Below are positions 9,286-17,871 of a stretch of DNA of 64,000 nt, one piece after another. The first letter of the stretch is position 1. The number at the start of each line of letters is the position of its first letter. Source of the stretch: Salinimonas lutimaris. GTDB taxonomy: Bacteria; Pseudomonadota; Gammaproteobacteria; Enterobacterales; Alteromonadaceae. The position numbers and the translations under genes were made by a program. The notes below the pieces were generated by a model. It worked only from the letters and a program-made list of their open reading frames with translations. It had not been told where the DNA came from and did no database searches. The stretch lies in the NCBI RefSeq assembly GCF_005222225.1, contig NZ_CP036536.1, positions 3,682,001 through 3,746,000 on the forward strand. Reading direction: 5' to 3'.

Positions 9286-10613
9286 CCGACTCGACCACCA
9301 GCGGCCTGATTTGTACCCTACTGCGGCGCCACGCTATTGCCACACTGGATAAGCCTCACCTGACATTTGCCGATATCGAACCGGTTATCAGGATGCTGTC
9401 CCGAACGCCGGCTGTGCGCGCTGTGGTGGTCGGGCATTCGTTTAACGGCACGCCAATTTATAGGTTGAGTATGGGCAATGGCCCTGTCACCTTGCTGGGC
9501 TGGACCCAAATGCACGGTGATGAGCCCACCGCCACAGCGGCTGTGCTGGACTGGCTGAGTATTGCCAGCCATCATGCCGACACCCTGTATCCGGCACAGT
9601 GGCAGGATAAAATCAGTGTTCATTTTCTGATCATGCTCAACCCGGATGGCGCAGCCAGTCGCCGCCGGGAAAACGCCCAGGGGCTGGATATCAACCGTGA
9701 TGCCCGGGCCCTGCAAACGCCCGAAGGCGCTATTCTGAATCAGCAGGTCAAACAGCTCAAACCTGATCTTGCGCTGAACCTGCACGATCAGAATGCGTGG
9801 TACCGTGCCGGCAATCATTCCCGCCTGCCATCGACCATGGCGTTTCTGGCCCCGCCGTTTGATGCCGCCGAGACCGTGGACGATAAACGCCGGTTTGCCA
9901 TGCAAATGGTGGCCACAATACATCATCAGCTGCGTCAGCACTTTCAGGTAGGCATGGCCCGGTATGTGGATAGCTACTCACCGCGCTGTTTTGGCGACAC
10001 GATTGCCGCTGTTACACCCACCATACTGATTGAAAGTGGCGCTTGTCCGGGGGATCCTCATCGCCAGACCGCACGCTATATGAACGTGGTGGCGCTGCAC
10101 TGCGCGCTCATCGGATTGTTACGACCTGATAACCTGCGACCTGATACAGAGTATTTTTTGCTGGAAGAAAATATCGAAGACGGCATGCATGATTTGATTT
10201 TGCGACATGTACGTCAGACTCAGGCTCAGACCGCCTTTTACAGCGATATTGGCATTAATAAGAACAAGCGTTCTGGTAAAGCGGAGATTGCCGGCATGGG
10301 CGATTTGGCCGACCAGGGGGCGTTTGAAGAGGTCAACTGCGACAATCTGACCATCATGGATGGCAAAGTATACCGGCTGACCGCTCCCTTTGTCTTAAAT
10401 GACACCGGATACCGGCACTTATTAAAACAGGGCTACACCACCTTCTCAGGAAGTAAAGACTTACTGACGGTAGAGACCCGGTACCCGGTGGTATTTGTAT
10501 GCCGAAACACCCGGACAGGGCAGCCCGCCAGCGGACACCGGCCAGCCTTATTGCTGGGCCGTGACCACGTGCCTGAACTGGCGGTACTGGATGCCTGTGT
10601 GGTGCATCTGTAG
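9282..10613 (+). CDS. M14-family zinc carboxypeptidase
   Basis: Starts in an ATGA overlap with the dehydrogenase stop, so the two are coupled. The metallo-peptidase domain fills residues about 30-270: Zn ligands His78 and Glu81 in MHGDEPTA, substrate-binding DINRDAR, third Zn ligand His168 in NLHDQN, catalytic Glu251 in ILIESG. Residues 280-443 form an extra C-terminal part that I cannot assign. There is no signal peptide. M14 members include MpaA, which cuts the gamma-D-Glu-mDAP bond of murein peptides; the surrounding genes suggest a murein peptide substrate here, but this is inference and amino-acid deacylation or other peptides are possible. Confidence 0.82.
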   Translation: MTDSTTSGLICTLLRRHAIATLDKPHLTFADIEPVIRMLSRTPAVRAVVVGHSFNGTPIYRLSMGNGPVTLLGWTQMHGDEPTATAAVLDWLSIASHHADTLYPAQWQDKISVHFLIMLNPDGAASRRRENAQGLDINRDARALQTPEGAILNQQVKQLKPDLALNLHDQNAWYRAGNHSRLPSTMAFLAPPFDAAETVDDKRRFAMQMVATIHHQLRQHFQVGMARYVDSYSPRCFGDTIAAVTPTILIESGACPGDPHRQTARYMNVVALHCALIGLLRPDNLRPDTEYFLLEENIEDGMHDLILRHVRQTQAQTAFYSDIGINKNKRSGKAEIAGMGDLADQGAFEEVNCDNLTIMDGKVYRLTAPFVLNDTGYRHLLKQGYTTFSGSKDLLTVETRYPVVFVCRNTRTGQPASGHRPALLLGRDHVPELAVLDACVVHL

Positions 10614-10624
10614 CGTAAAAGTCA

Positions 10625-12478
10625 TCAGCGTACAGCCTGCATCGGTACAGTGACTGGTGACACGCCGGTGGCCGGCGCTTTGCCGGTCAGAATCCGGGTG
10701 AGCGCCAGAAATACCGCGGAAGGGACGCCGCTGGCCGTATCCGGATGGACATTATAGCCAAAGGTGGCCAGTGCAACATCGCTGATGGGGGCAAACTGCG
10801 TGACACTGTAAGGCGCCCGCAAGGCAGCAAAAACCGTCAGTGCACCGGCTTGCCGGGCCTGATTCATCTGGGAAAACAACCACTGCTGCTGGGCTGCCAG
10901 TGAAGCACGTGGCCCCGCCGGTTCCATGCCCCCCATTTCAGCAGCATAATGCTGGGGGCTGATATCTGCGCCAATCAGTACATCGGTTGGCCGCCAGTCC
11001 TGCCAGACTGGCGCGGATGGTATTTGCGCCGATGACACACAATCTATCTCCACCGGTATCTGCAAAGCCCCGATGGCATTATGCATCGCTTTGCAGCGCG
11101 CGGTATCGGGCATGACCACCCGCCAGCGGGTCTGACTGGATAATGGCAGATGGTGCTGCCCCTTGAACACCGTAACGGCCGCATTGGCCAGTTGTTGTTC
11201 AATCTTCGCGGCCTTCGCTGAAGGTAGCGCACTGACCGCTTCGGCAATGCGCGTGGCTAGTGGTTTATCCAGCAAGCTACCTGCATTAACCGTCTTTTTA
11301 AGCTGCTCAACACGGGCCACTGACTGCGCAAATGCGGCCTTTGACAACACGCCAGACTCAAGCTGCACCATGATCGCATGACGCAGGGTATTAAATGCCT
11401 CAATATCCTTGGGGGTGCGAATGACAAACGGCATCAGCGCAATATCAGCACCGGCTTTAAAAGTATTAATGATCGCTTCCTGCTCGGAAAAATAATTGGC
11501 GATACCAGCCATATCCAGGGCATCGGTCACAATCACGCCCTGATACTGCAATTCGCCACGCAGCACGCCGGTCAGGATCTTTTTTGATAAGGTTGCCGGC
11601 ACCACGGTTGATGCCCCATCACGGGTTTTCAGGGTGGTATTATCCAGCGCCGGGTACTGAATATGCGCAGTCATGATCATCAGTGGCGGTGTATCGCTTT
11701 GAATGATGTGGCGAAATGGCAGCAAATCCTGGGCATACACCTGCTGCTTGTTATGCCTGACCACCGGCAACCCGGTGTGACTGTCTGTACGAGTATCACC
11801 GTGACCGGGAAAATGTTTGATAGCAGCAGCCACGCCCTGCTGCTGCATGCCTTTGACCATCACCTGGCCAAGCCGGGCAACCTGCTGCGCAGACTCGCCA
11901 AAGCTGCGCACATTAATCACCGGATTATCCGGGTTACTGTTCACATCCACCGAGGGCGCAAAATTAACATTAAATCCCAGCAGGCGGACGCTGAGTCCCA
12001 GCTGCTCTGCCACACTGGCGGCCAGTGTTGTGCCATATTTACCGGTTGATGCGCCAATGGCCATATTGCCCACAAAACGGGTCGCCATGGTGTCGGGAGT
12101 GCGCGCAACACGGCCGCCTTCCTGATCAATAGCCACCAGCAAAGGCGGTAAATTATGCCGGGCCATGATCTCCTGCATCTGATAAATCAGGGTCAACAGC
12201 TGCGCATGACTTTGCATATTTTCGCCAAACAGAATGACGCCGCCAATCTGACCGCTGATAAGCACCTCTTTGAGCGCATCGGGCAGCGTGGTGACCGGCT
12301 GACGACATGCTGAAGACGGCGTGCCATCATCGCAAAAATAACGAAAATCCAGCATCAGCTTTTGCCCCAGCAAGCGGCTGGCTGACACAGACGTACTATC
12401 GGCAGATGCACTCAACGTAAAACAACAAAGAAACAAACAGGTAGTGATAAGGCGAACAACGCGCATTTGACTGGCCAT
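10625..12478 (-). CDS. nagZ: Exported two-domain GH3 beta-N-acetylglucosaminidase (NagZ-like)
   Basis: Residues 1-27 look like a signal peptide ending SASA; an in-frame ATG at 12466 is an alternative start. The GH3 barrel (about 35-390) has the NagZ-specific KHFPGHGDTRTDSHTGLP loop with the His-Asp general acid pair and the nucleophile Asp in VIVTDALDM. Residues about 420-617 form a second, GH3-C-like domain. At 617 residues it is far longer than the cytoplasmic Gram-negative NagZ (about 340) and matches the plan of secreted B. subtilis NagZ (YbbD). It would remove GlcNAc from peptidoglycan ends in the periplasm or outside, alternating with NamZ. It converges on the M14 gene with 11 bases between. 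Confidence 0.88.
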   Translation of the reverse strand: MASQMRVVRLITTCLFLCCFTLSASADSTSVSASRLLGQKLMLDFRYFCDDGTPSSACRQPVTTLPDALKEVLISGQIGGVILFGENMQSHAQLLTLIYQMQEIMARHNLPPLLVAIDQEGGRVARTPDTMATRFVGNMAIGASTGKYGTTLAASVAEQLGLSVRLLGFNVNFAPSVDVNSNPDNPVINVRSFGESAQQVARLGQVMVKGMQQQGVAAAIKHFPGHGDTRTDSHTGLPVVRHNKQQVYAQDLLPFRHIIQSDTPPLMIMTAHIQYPALDNTTLKTRDGASTVVPATLSKKILTGVLRGELQYQGVIVTDALDMAGIANYFSEQEAIINTFKAGADIALMPFVIRTPKDIEAFNTLRHAIMVQLESGVLSKAAFAQSVARVEQLKKTVNAGSLLDKPLATRIAEAVSALPSAKAAKIEQQLANAAVTVFKGQHHLPLSSQTRWRVVMPDTARCKAMHNAIGALQIPVEIDCVSSAQIPSAPVWQDWRPTDVLIGADISPQHYAAEMGGMEPAGPRASLAAQQQWLFSQMNQARQAGALTVFAALRAPYSVTQFAPISDVALATFGYNVHPDTASGVPSAVFLALTRILTGKAPATGVSPVTVPMQAVR

Positions 12479-12613
12479 GCAAAGAATAAGACCGGGCTAT
12501 CCTACTGAAGAGTCGGGTATTCAGGCAAATCAAATCCGCTAATTTACTCATGACAGCCACTATTTGTTTGGGTATGGTGATGTTCAGACAATAAAAGAAC
12601 GGACAATGTCATT

Positions 12614-14527
12614 GTGTTACGCCGGCTTATGGCACTAATGCTGAGTATCGCCAGTCTGGCTGGGTGCAGTTCAGCCTACCAGCAAATCCCTTCTGACAAT
12701 CACGGCCAGCGGGTCAAGTCTCTGGTACTACACTTCACCACGGTGGATTACGCAGAGAGTCTGCACGCGCTGACCGCGCCGGGCGGGCTAAGCGCTCATT
12801 ATCTGGTGACCCGTAGCAACGATGACAGTGCACCGCACACCGATGCCACCGTGATTCAGCTGGTTGATGAATCGGATCGGGCCTGGCATGCCGGAGAGAG
12901 CTACTGGCAGCACCGCTCCCGGCTCAATGATCACTCCATTGGAATTGAGATTGTTTATTCTCCACATTGCCGAACACTGAATCAGCCTACCTACGATGAG
13001 CAGTTATGTCAGTTCCCGGACTATGATCCTGCCCAAATCAGCCAACTGATTAGCCTGATAAAAGACATTCTGGCCCGCCACCGGGATATCTCACCTACCG
13101 CAATTGTCGGACACTCAGATATTGCGTTTAACCGCAAGATGGACCCGGGCCCCCGCTTTCCCTGGCATCAGTTATATCAGGCCGGAATCGGCGCATGGTA
13201 TAACCAGGACACCATGACGGCACTGTGGACGCGATTCAGGCAGTCGCCCCTGCCGCTTACACTGTTGCAGCAGGCCTTGTTTGATTATGGCTATCAGATA
13301 GCCATCACCGGACAGCCTGACGAGATAACCCGCAATGCGCTGGCGGCGTTTCAGATGCATTTTGTGCCCTGGCAGGTCAGCGCCAGCCCGGATGTAGCCA
13401 CCGCTGCTGCGATCATGGCGTTATTAAAAAAATATATGCCGGAAAAATTTGCCTCTGTCATGCAGCGCTATGAGCAACATGCTACGGCACCGGTCGCTGC
13501 CAACACTTTACCGGCCGGGCTGCTGGATACCACAATCAGCCAGCCGGCCCATTTTGTGTTATCCCGCTGGCAGGCAGCAAATCAGCTGCAGCTAAAAGCC
13601 GGGCAAGACGCGAAAGTCAGTCTGCGACTAAACCAGCAAACCGTATTGTCACACGTCTTAAGCCCCGGCCAGACCGTTACCGTGCCACTGAGCCTGTCAT
13701 CGCCTCTAGCCTTGTTATCGATTGATACCACATCGCCAGTACAGATATCGCTGCCATACAGCACTGTGACCCCGATTAAAAACGCTGACAGAGATAGCAC
13801 CGGCGATTACCGGGATCCAGCGGTGATTCGCGGGCAGTATTACGGAGATGTCAACGCCGGTGTGCCGGCAGCGCTGCAAAATACGCTGGCCTTGTTACAT
13901 GCTCTGAGTCGTGCCGATATGGATTTACAGACACCGGTTCAGCGCCTGCTGCCGTACTTTAAAGGCAATGGCCGCAGTAAATGCACCATCGCCGATCTAC
14001 TGAGCCGGCATTGCAGTGGTTACGGGCGGCCCCCGCTTACGACCACAGAAGGTGCATCAGGCCGAGTTTCCCACACGCCGGCCATGTGGCAGCAGGTCGT
14101 GCCAGCTGACGTTTTAGCCGGTCAGAAGCCAGACATTGAAACAGCAAAGACCGGCGCTCAGGCTCCGGTGACCGCGTTACTGGGCCAGCTGGTGAGGGCT
14201 CTGACCGGACAATCACCTGCGGTGACGCTGGACACAGCCTATGGCAAGGTTGCGCCAACATTACCTGTGGTATTACAGACTCTGAGCAATCAGGGCGGCT
14301 ACGGCGCAACGCTGCTTTACACTCCGGTGCTGGCCAGACAGCTAAGCCTGATTGCTCCAGTACCGCCAACAGTCAGTCAGCTGGCGGGGCCGGACAGCTT
14401 CTGGCTGGCCATTTCATCCGGAGGAGTGCTGGTAGATCCTGCCGCCGGACTGGCAACTTGGCTATCTGATGACAAACCTGATGACAAGCCCGATGATCTG
14501 TATCTACAAAAAATTTATCGTAACTAG
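12614..14527 (+). CDS. Lipoprotein N-acetylmuramoyl-L-alanine amidase (AmiD-like) fused to a degenerate beta-lactamase-like domain
   Basis: The start is a GTG; an ATG five codons on also works. A lipobox SLAGC predicts lipidation at Cys18. Amidase_2 spans about 30-200, with Zn ligands His40, His167 and Asp177 (VGHSDI..., KMDPG) and Glu112, the same spacing as in E. coli AmiD. A peptidoglycan-binding-1 helix bundle covers about 212-275. Residues about 400-610 resemble a serine beta-lactamase/PBP4B fold: DLQTPVQRLLPYF, then TIADLLSRHCSGYGRP (compare LLTHTSGL), and GGVLVDPAAGL near the end, but the SxxK nucleophile motif is not visible. It would cut the MurNAc-L-Ala bond. The gene is divergent from nagZ. 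Confidence 0.85.
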   Translation: MLRRLMALMLSIASLAGCSSAYQQIPSDNHGQRVKSLVLHFTTVDYAESLHALTAPGGLSAHYLVTRSNDDSAPHTDATVIQLVDESDRAWHAGESYWQHRSRLNDHSIGIEIVYSPHCRTLNQPTYDEQLCQFPDYDPAQISQLISLIKDILARHRDISPTAIVGHSDIAFNRKMDPGPRFPWHQLYQAGIGAWYNQDTMTALWTRFRQSPLPLTLLQQALFDYGYQIAITGQPDEITRNALAAFQMHFVPWQVSASPDVATAAAIMALLKKYMPEKFASVMQRYEQHATAPVAANTLPAGLLDTTISQPAHFVLSRWQAANQLQLKAGQDAKVSLRLNQQTVLSHVLSPGQTVTVPLSLSSPLALLSIDTTSPVQISLPYSTVTPIKNADRDSTGDYRDPAVIRGQYYGDVNAGVPAALQNTLALLHALSRADMDLQTPVQRLLPYFKGNGRSKCTIADLLSRHCSGYGRPPLTTTEGASGRVSHTPAMWQQVVPADVLAGQKPDIETAKTGAQAPVTALLGQLVRALTGQSPAVTLDTAYGKVAPTLPVVLQTLSNQGGYGATLLYTPVLARQLSLIAPVPPTVSQLAGPDSFWLAISSGGVLVDPAAGLATWLSDDKPDDKPDDLYLQKIYRN

Positions 14528-14686
14528 TACTACCACCACCCCAAAGGGGTATCTTTGGACGGCTAAACTGAGTTAACCTAATTGTTTGCCCGCACCTGAC
14601 CCGATCCCCCCTGCAAGCGCTTTGCGCACCAGCCGGGGCTGGCAGGCTACCCGTGTATCACAGAAATTAAGGTTTTAGGAAACAGT

Positions 14687-16063
14687 ATGGACTGGGTGTC
14701 TATTATCCCCCCACTTGTTGCGATCTTCGTCGTATTCTGGAAAAAAGAAGTCATTATGGCCTTGCTTCTGGCCGTGCTTTGCGCCGAGGCGCTGATCCTC
14801 ACTCAAGGCAGTAATGCATCGGCGATCATGGCCCCCATTACCTCAATGGAGCGGGTGATTGAAGTCGCCTCAAGCCCGGGTAACACCCGTATTTTGCTGT
14901 TTTCTGTGTTAGTCGGGGCCTTACTGGCGTATATCCGCGACTCTGGCGGCGTAACCGCAGCGGTAAACTGGCTGACCAACAAAGGCGTTGCCCGCAGTAA
15001 ACGACAGGTGGGTAGCCTGACCATGCTGACCGGTATCGTGGTGTTTATTGAATCTAACCTCAGTGTCCTCACTTCCGGTATCTTTGCCCGCGGTCTGTTT
15101 GACCGGTTTAAAATGAGTCGGGCGCGACTGGCCTATATTATTGACAGTACCAGTGCTCCGGTCTGTATCCTGATTCTGCTCAATGGCTGGGGGGCATTTG
15201 TACTTAGCCTGCTGGATACCTATGATTTGCCGGGGACCTCGGTGAGTATTCTGTGGGGCACAGTGCCACTGAATTTTTATGCGCTTATCACGCTGGCTAT
15301 TGTGATCTATACCATTGCCAAAGATAAGGTGCACGGACCGATGGCAAGAGAAGAACTGGAGCAGCAAAAGCAGGAAACCACCGTGGATACCGAACCTGCG
15401 ACCAAAGCCCGCTTTATGATTTTACCCTTGCTGACCATGGTACTCAGTATGGTGGGTTTTATGCTGTGGACCGGTAACGGTGTGCTGGCCGAAGGTAGTG
15501 GCAGTAAATCGGTACTGTACGCCACGGTACTGGCTACCGCCGTAGCGTACCTGCTGTTAATCGGGCATCGCCGGTTTACGCATCATGAAGCCGTTAATAT
15601 TGGCTTTAAAGGCATGGGTGAGTTGCTACCACTGGTGACCATTGTCCTGCTGTCCCTGACCCTGGGGACCAGCCTGAAGGTGCTGGGTACCGGTGAGTTT
15701 GTAGCCGGGATTGTTGGTGAATATCTGCCGGTAGTACTGATTGTGCCTATGCTGTTTCTGGCCGGGGGGGTTATGTCATTTACGACCGGCTCATCCTGGG
15801 GCACCTTTGCCATTCTAATTCCCATTGGGGTGCCGTTAATACAGTCACTGGGACTGCCCCCCTCGCTGGTGGTGGCAGCCATTCTTGGTGGCGGCATTTT
15901 TGGTGACCATTGTTCACCAATTTCCGATACCTCTGCGGTATCGTCCATCGCGGCTGGCTGTGATCTTCTGACTCACGTTCGCACTCAGCTTCCTTATGCG
16001 TTAGTCGCCGGAGGACTCACTCTGGCTGCCTATGTTGTCGCAAGTATTTTAATGATTGGATAA
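14687..16063 (+). CDS. NhaC-family Na+/H+ antiporter-like transporter
   Basis: A 458-residue inner-membrane protein with about 11 hydrophobic segments. Features seen: an early GALLAYIRDSGGV loop, IESNLSVLTSGIFARGL, and near the C-terminus the SFTTGSSWGTFAILIPIG and GGIFGDHCSPISDTS motifs that mark the NhaC family. Members exchange Na+ for H+, or malate for lactate (MleN), or import amino-acid-like solutes. The stop lies four bases before the ATG of the gamma-glutamyltransferase, so the pair is likely one operon and the transporter may carry a product of that enzyme; substrate not resolvable from sequence. Confidence 0.85.
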   Translation: MDWVSIIPPLVAIFVVFWKKEVIMALLLAVLCAEALILTQGSNASAIMAPITSMERVIEVASSPGNTRILLFSVLVGALLAYIRDSGGVTAAVNWLTNKGVARSKRQVGSLTMLTGIVVFIESNLSVLTSGIFARGLFDRFKMSRARLAYIIDSTSAPVCILILLNGWGAFVLSLLDTYDLPGTSVSILWGTVPLNFYALITLAIVIYTIAKDKVHGPMAREELEQQKQETTVDTEPATKARFMILPLLTMVLSMVGFMLWTGNGVLAEGSGSKSVLYATVLATAVAYLLLIGHRRFTHHEAVNIGFKGMGELLPLVTIVLLSLTLGTSLKVLGTGEFVAGIVGEYLPVVLIVPMLFLAGGVMSFTTGSSWGTFAILIPIGVPLIQSLGLPPSLVVAAILGGGIFGDHCSPISDTSAVSSIAAGCDLLTHVRTQLPYALVAGGLTLAAYVVASILMIG

Positions 16064-16067
16064 CACT

Positions 16068-17771
16068 ATGCGTAGATTGTTATGGATAAGTTTGGTGGTT
16101 GTAGCGATAACCGGGTGCTCAGGTACCGACTCCTCGCCGGCCCCGGAAGGTACCCCATCGCAGCAGGCGGTCGCCACGCCGGATAGCTTCAGCGCTGATG
16201 CTGCCATGGCGGTGTTACAGGAAGGCGGTAATGCGGTTGATGCTGCCATTACCACCCAGTTTGTGCTGGCTGTCACCCTGCCCGAAGCCGGTAACATAGG
16301 CGGTGGCGGGTTTATGACCCTGGTTTATGATGATGAAGCAGATTTTCTGGATTTTCGTGAAATGGCACCGGGTGCGGCCCACCGGGATATGTATCTGGAT
16401 GACAATGGCGAAGTAAAAACCATGGACTCGCTGTTTGGTGTACGTGCCTCCGGCGTGCCGGGCTCGGTTGCCGGTATGTGGGCAGCGCACAAGAAATATG
16501 GCAGCCTGCCCTGGCGCCGGCTGGTGCAACCGGCCATTGATTTGGCCGAAAACGGGTTTGTAGTCCCCCCAAAACTGGGCAAAGCCATTGAAGAATATCA
16601 ACAGCGCGTGAGTGAAAAAGGCCTTACCAATAACTTTGCCGACTACTTTGCCCAGGCCAAAGGCAATTCGCTTTTCAGGCAACCAGAGCTCGCCCGCACG
16701 CTGACCCGGATTCGTGATGAGGGCCGTAAAGGTTTCTATGCCGGTGAAACCGCCAGACTGATTACCCAGTATATGCAACAAAATGATGGTCTGATTACCT
16801 TAGAGGATCTGGCTAAATACCAAGCCATCTGGCGTAAACCGGTCACGATTGCATGGCAGGACTATACACTGATCACCGCACCACCACCCAGCTCAGGCGG
16901 GGTAGCCGTAGCTCAGTGGCTGGGTATGATGCAGGATGTGGGGGAGTCAAATGCGGTTCCTGAACATAACTCTGTGGCCTATATTCACCAAATGTCTGAG
17001 GTGGGCAAACGGGTGTTTGCCGACCGCGCCAAGTATCTGGGAGACCCGGATTTTATTGATGTACCGGTGGCTGAACTGATTGACGATGACTACATTGCCA
17101 GTCGCGCTGACCAGGTCAATATCGAGGCGATTTCCGATAGCGACAAGATCGGCCCGGGCTTGCACGAAAGTGAGCAAACCACGCATTTTTCAATTGTTGA
17201 TAAGTGGGGTAATGCGGTGGCCATTACCACGACCCTGAACCTGAGCTTTGGTAATGGTGAGGTGGTCAAAGGCGCCGGCTTTTTACTCAATGACGAAATG
17301 GACGACTTCAGTGCCAAAGCCGGTGTTCCCAATTTCTTTGGTGCCGTTGGCGGCAAAGCCAACGAAATTCAGCCCTATAAGCGCATGTTATCGTCAATGA
17401 CACCGACCGTGGTACTGGATAACGCCGGTGAAGTGGCGCTGGTGACCGGTTCTCCGGGTGGCACTACCATCATCTCATCCGTGACGCAGTCGGTGATGAA
17501 TGCCCTGCTGTTTGACATGAGCGCAGAACAGGCCGCTAATGCTCCGCGTTTTCATCATCAGTTATGGCCCAAAGATACTATCCGGATGGCGCCGGGTATT
17601 GCCCAGAGTACGCAGGATTCGTTAAAAGCATTAGGCTATACCCTGCAACAGCGCCACTTTGGCGATGTACAGCTGATTAAACAGGGCAAAAATGGTCTGG
17701 AAGCAGCATCAGAGCATACCGGACGCGGCAAAAGCATTGTCACACCGGCTGTAATTCCGGCAGCCGGGTAA
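16068..17771 (+). CDS. ggt: Gamma-glutamyltransferase, lipoprotein form
   Basis: The ATG at 16068 gives a lipoprotein signal (VVVAITGC, Cys17); a TTG 12 bases upstream inside the preceding gene is disfavoured. The Ntn-hydrolase proenzyme has the large subunit to residue 370 and the small subunit beginning at nucleophile Thr371 in EQTTHFSIVD, followed by GSPGGTTIISSV that holds the gamma-glutamyl group. Early NAVDAAITTQFVLAV and GGGGFM stretches are also typical. GGT hydrolyses or transfers gamma-glutamyl groups from glutathione and gamma-Glu peptides in the periplasm. Next to peptidoglycan enzymes it might act on gamma-D-Glu peptides, but glutathione use is equally possible. Confidence 0.93.
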   Translation: MRRLLWISLVVVAITGCSGTDSSPAPEGTPSQQAVATPDSFSADAAMAVLQEGGNAVDAAITTQFVLAVTLPEAGNIGGGGFMTLVYDDEADFLDFREMAPGAAHRDMYLDDNGEVKTMDSLFGVRASGVPGSVAGMWAAHKKYGSLPWRRLVQPAIDLAENGFVVPPKLGKAIEEYQQRVSEKGLTNNFADYFAQAKGNSLFRQPELARTLTRIRDEGRKGFYAGETARLITQYMQQNDGLITLEDLAKYQAIWRKPVTIAWQDYTLITAPPPSSGGVAVAQWLGMMQDVGESNAVPEHNSVAYIHQMSEVGKRVFADRAKYLGDPDFIDVPVAELIDDDYIASRADQVNIEAISDSDKIGPGLHESEQTTHFSIVDKWGNAVAITTTLNLSFGNGEVVKGAGFLLNDEMDDFSAKAGVPNFFGAVGGKANEIQPYKRMLSSMTPTVVLDNAGEVALVTGSPGGTTIISSVTQSVMNALLFDMSAEQAANAPRFHHQLWPKDTIRMAPGIAQSTQDSLKALGYTLQQRHFGDVQLIKQGKNGLEAASEHTGRGKSIVTPAVIPAAG

Positions 17772-17829
17772 TACCGGGATTAGACTGCCAGGCATGCCTG
17801 GCTGTGCCGGTTAGCGTACTAATGAGTGT

Positions 17830-17857
17830 AACGCCTCCGTTTACCGGGGGCGTTTTT
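17830..17857 (+). terminator. Rho-independent terminator after ggt
   Basis: A 9-bp stem with one G-T pair (acgcctccg / cgggggcgt) and a 4-base loop is followed by TTTTT. It separates ggt from the convergent aldehyde dehydrogenase. Confidence 0.85.
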
Positions 17858-17871
17858 GTGTTTTGCTACGC

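Noticed and set aside
14527-14686. Hairpin ccccaaagggg after the amidase gene
   Set aside because: Four base pairs and a weak T stretch are not enough to call.
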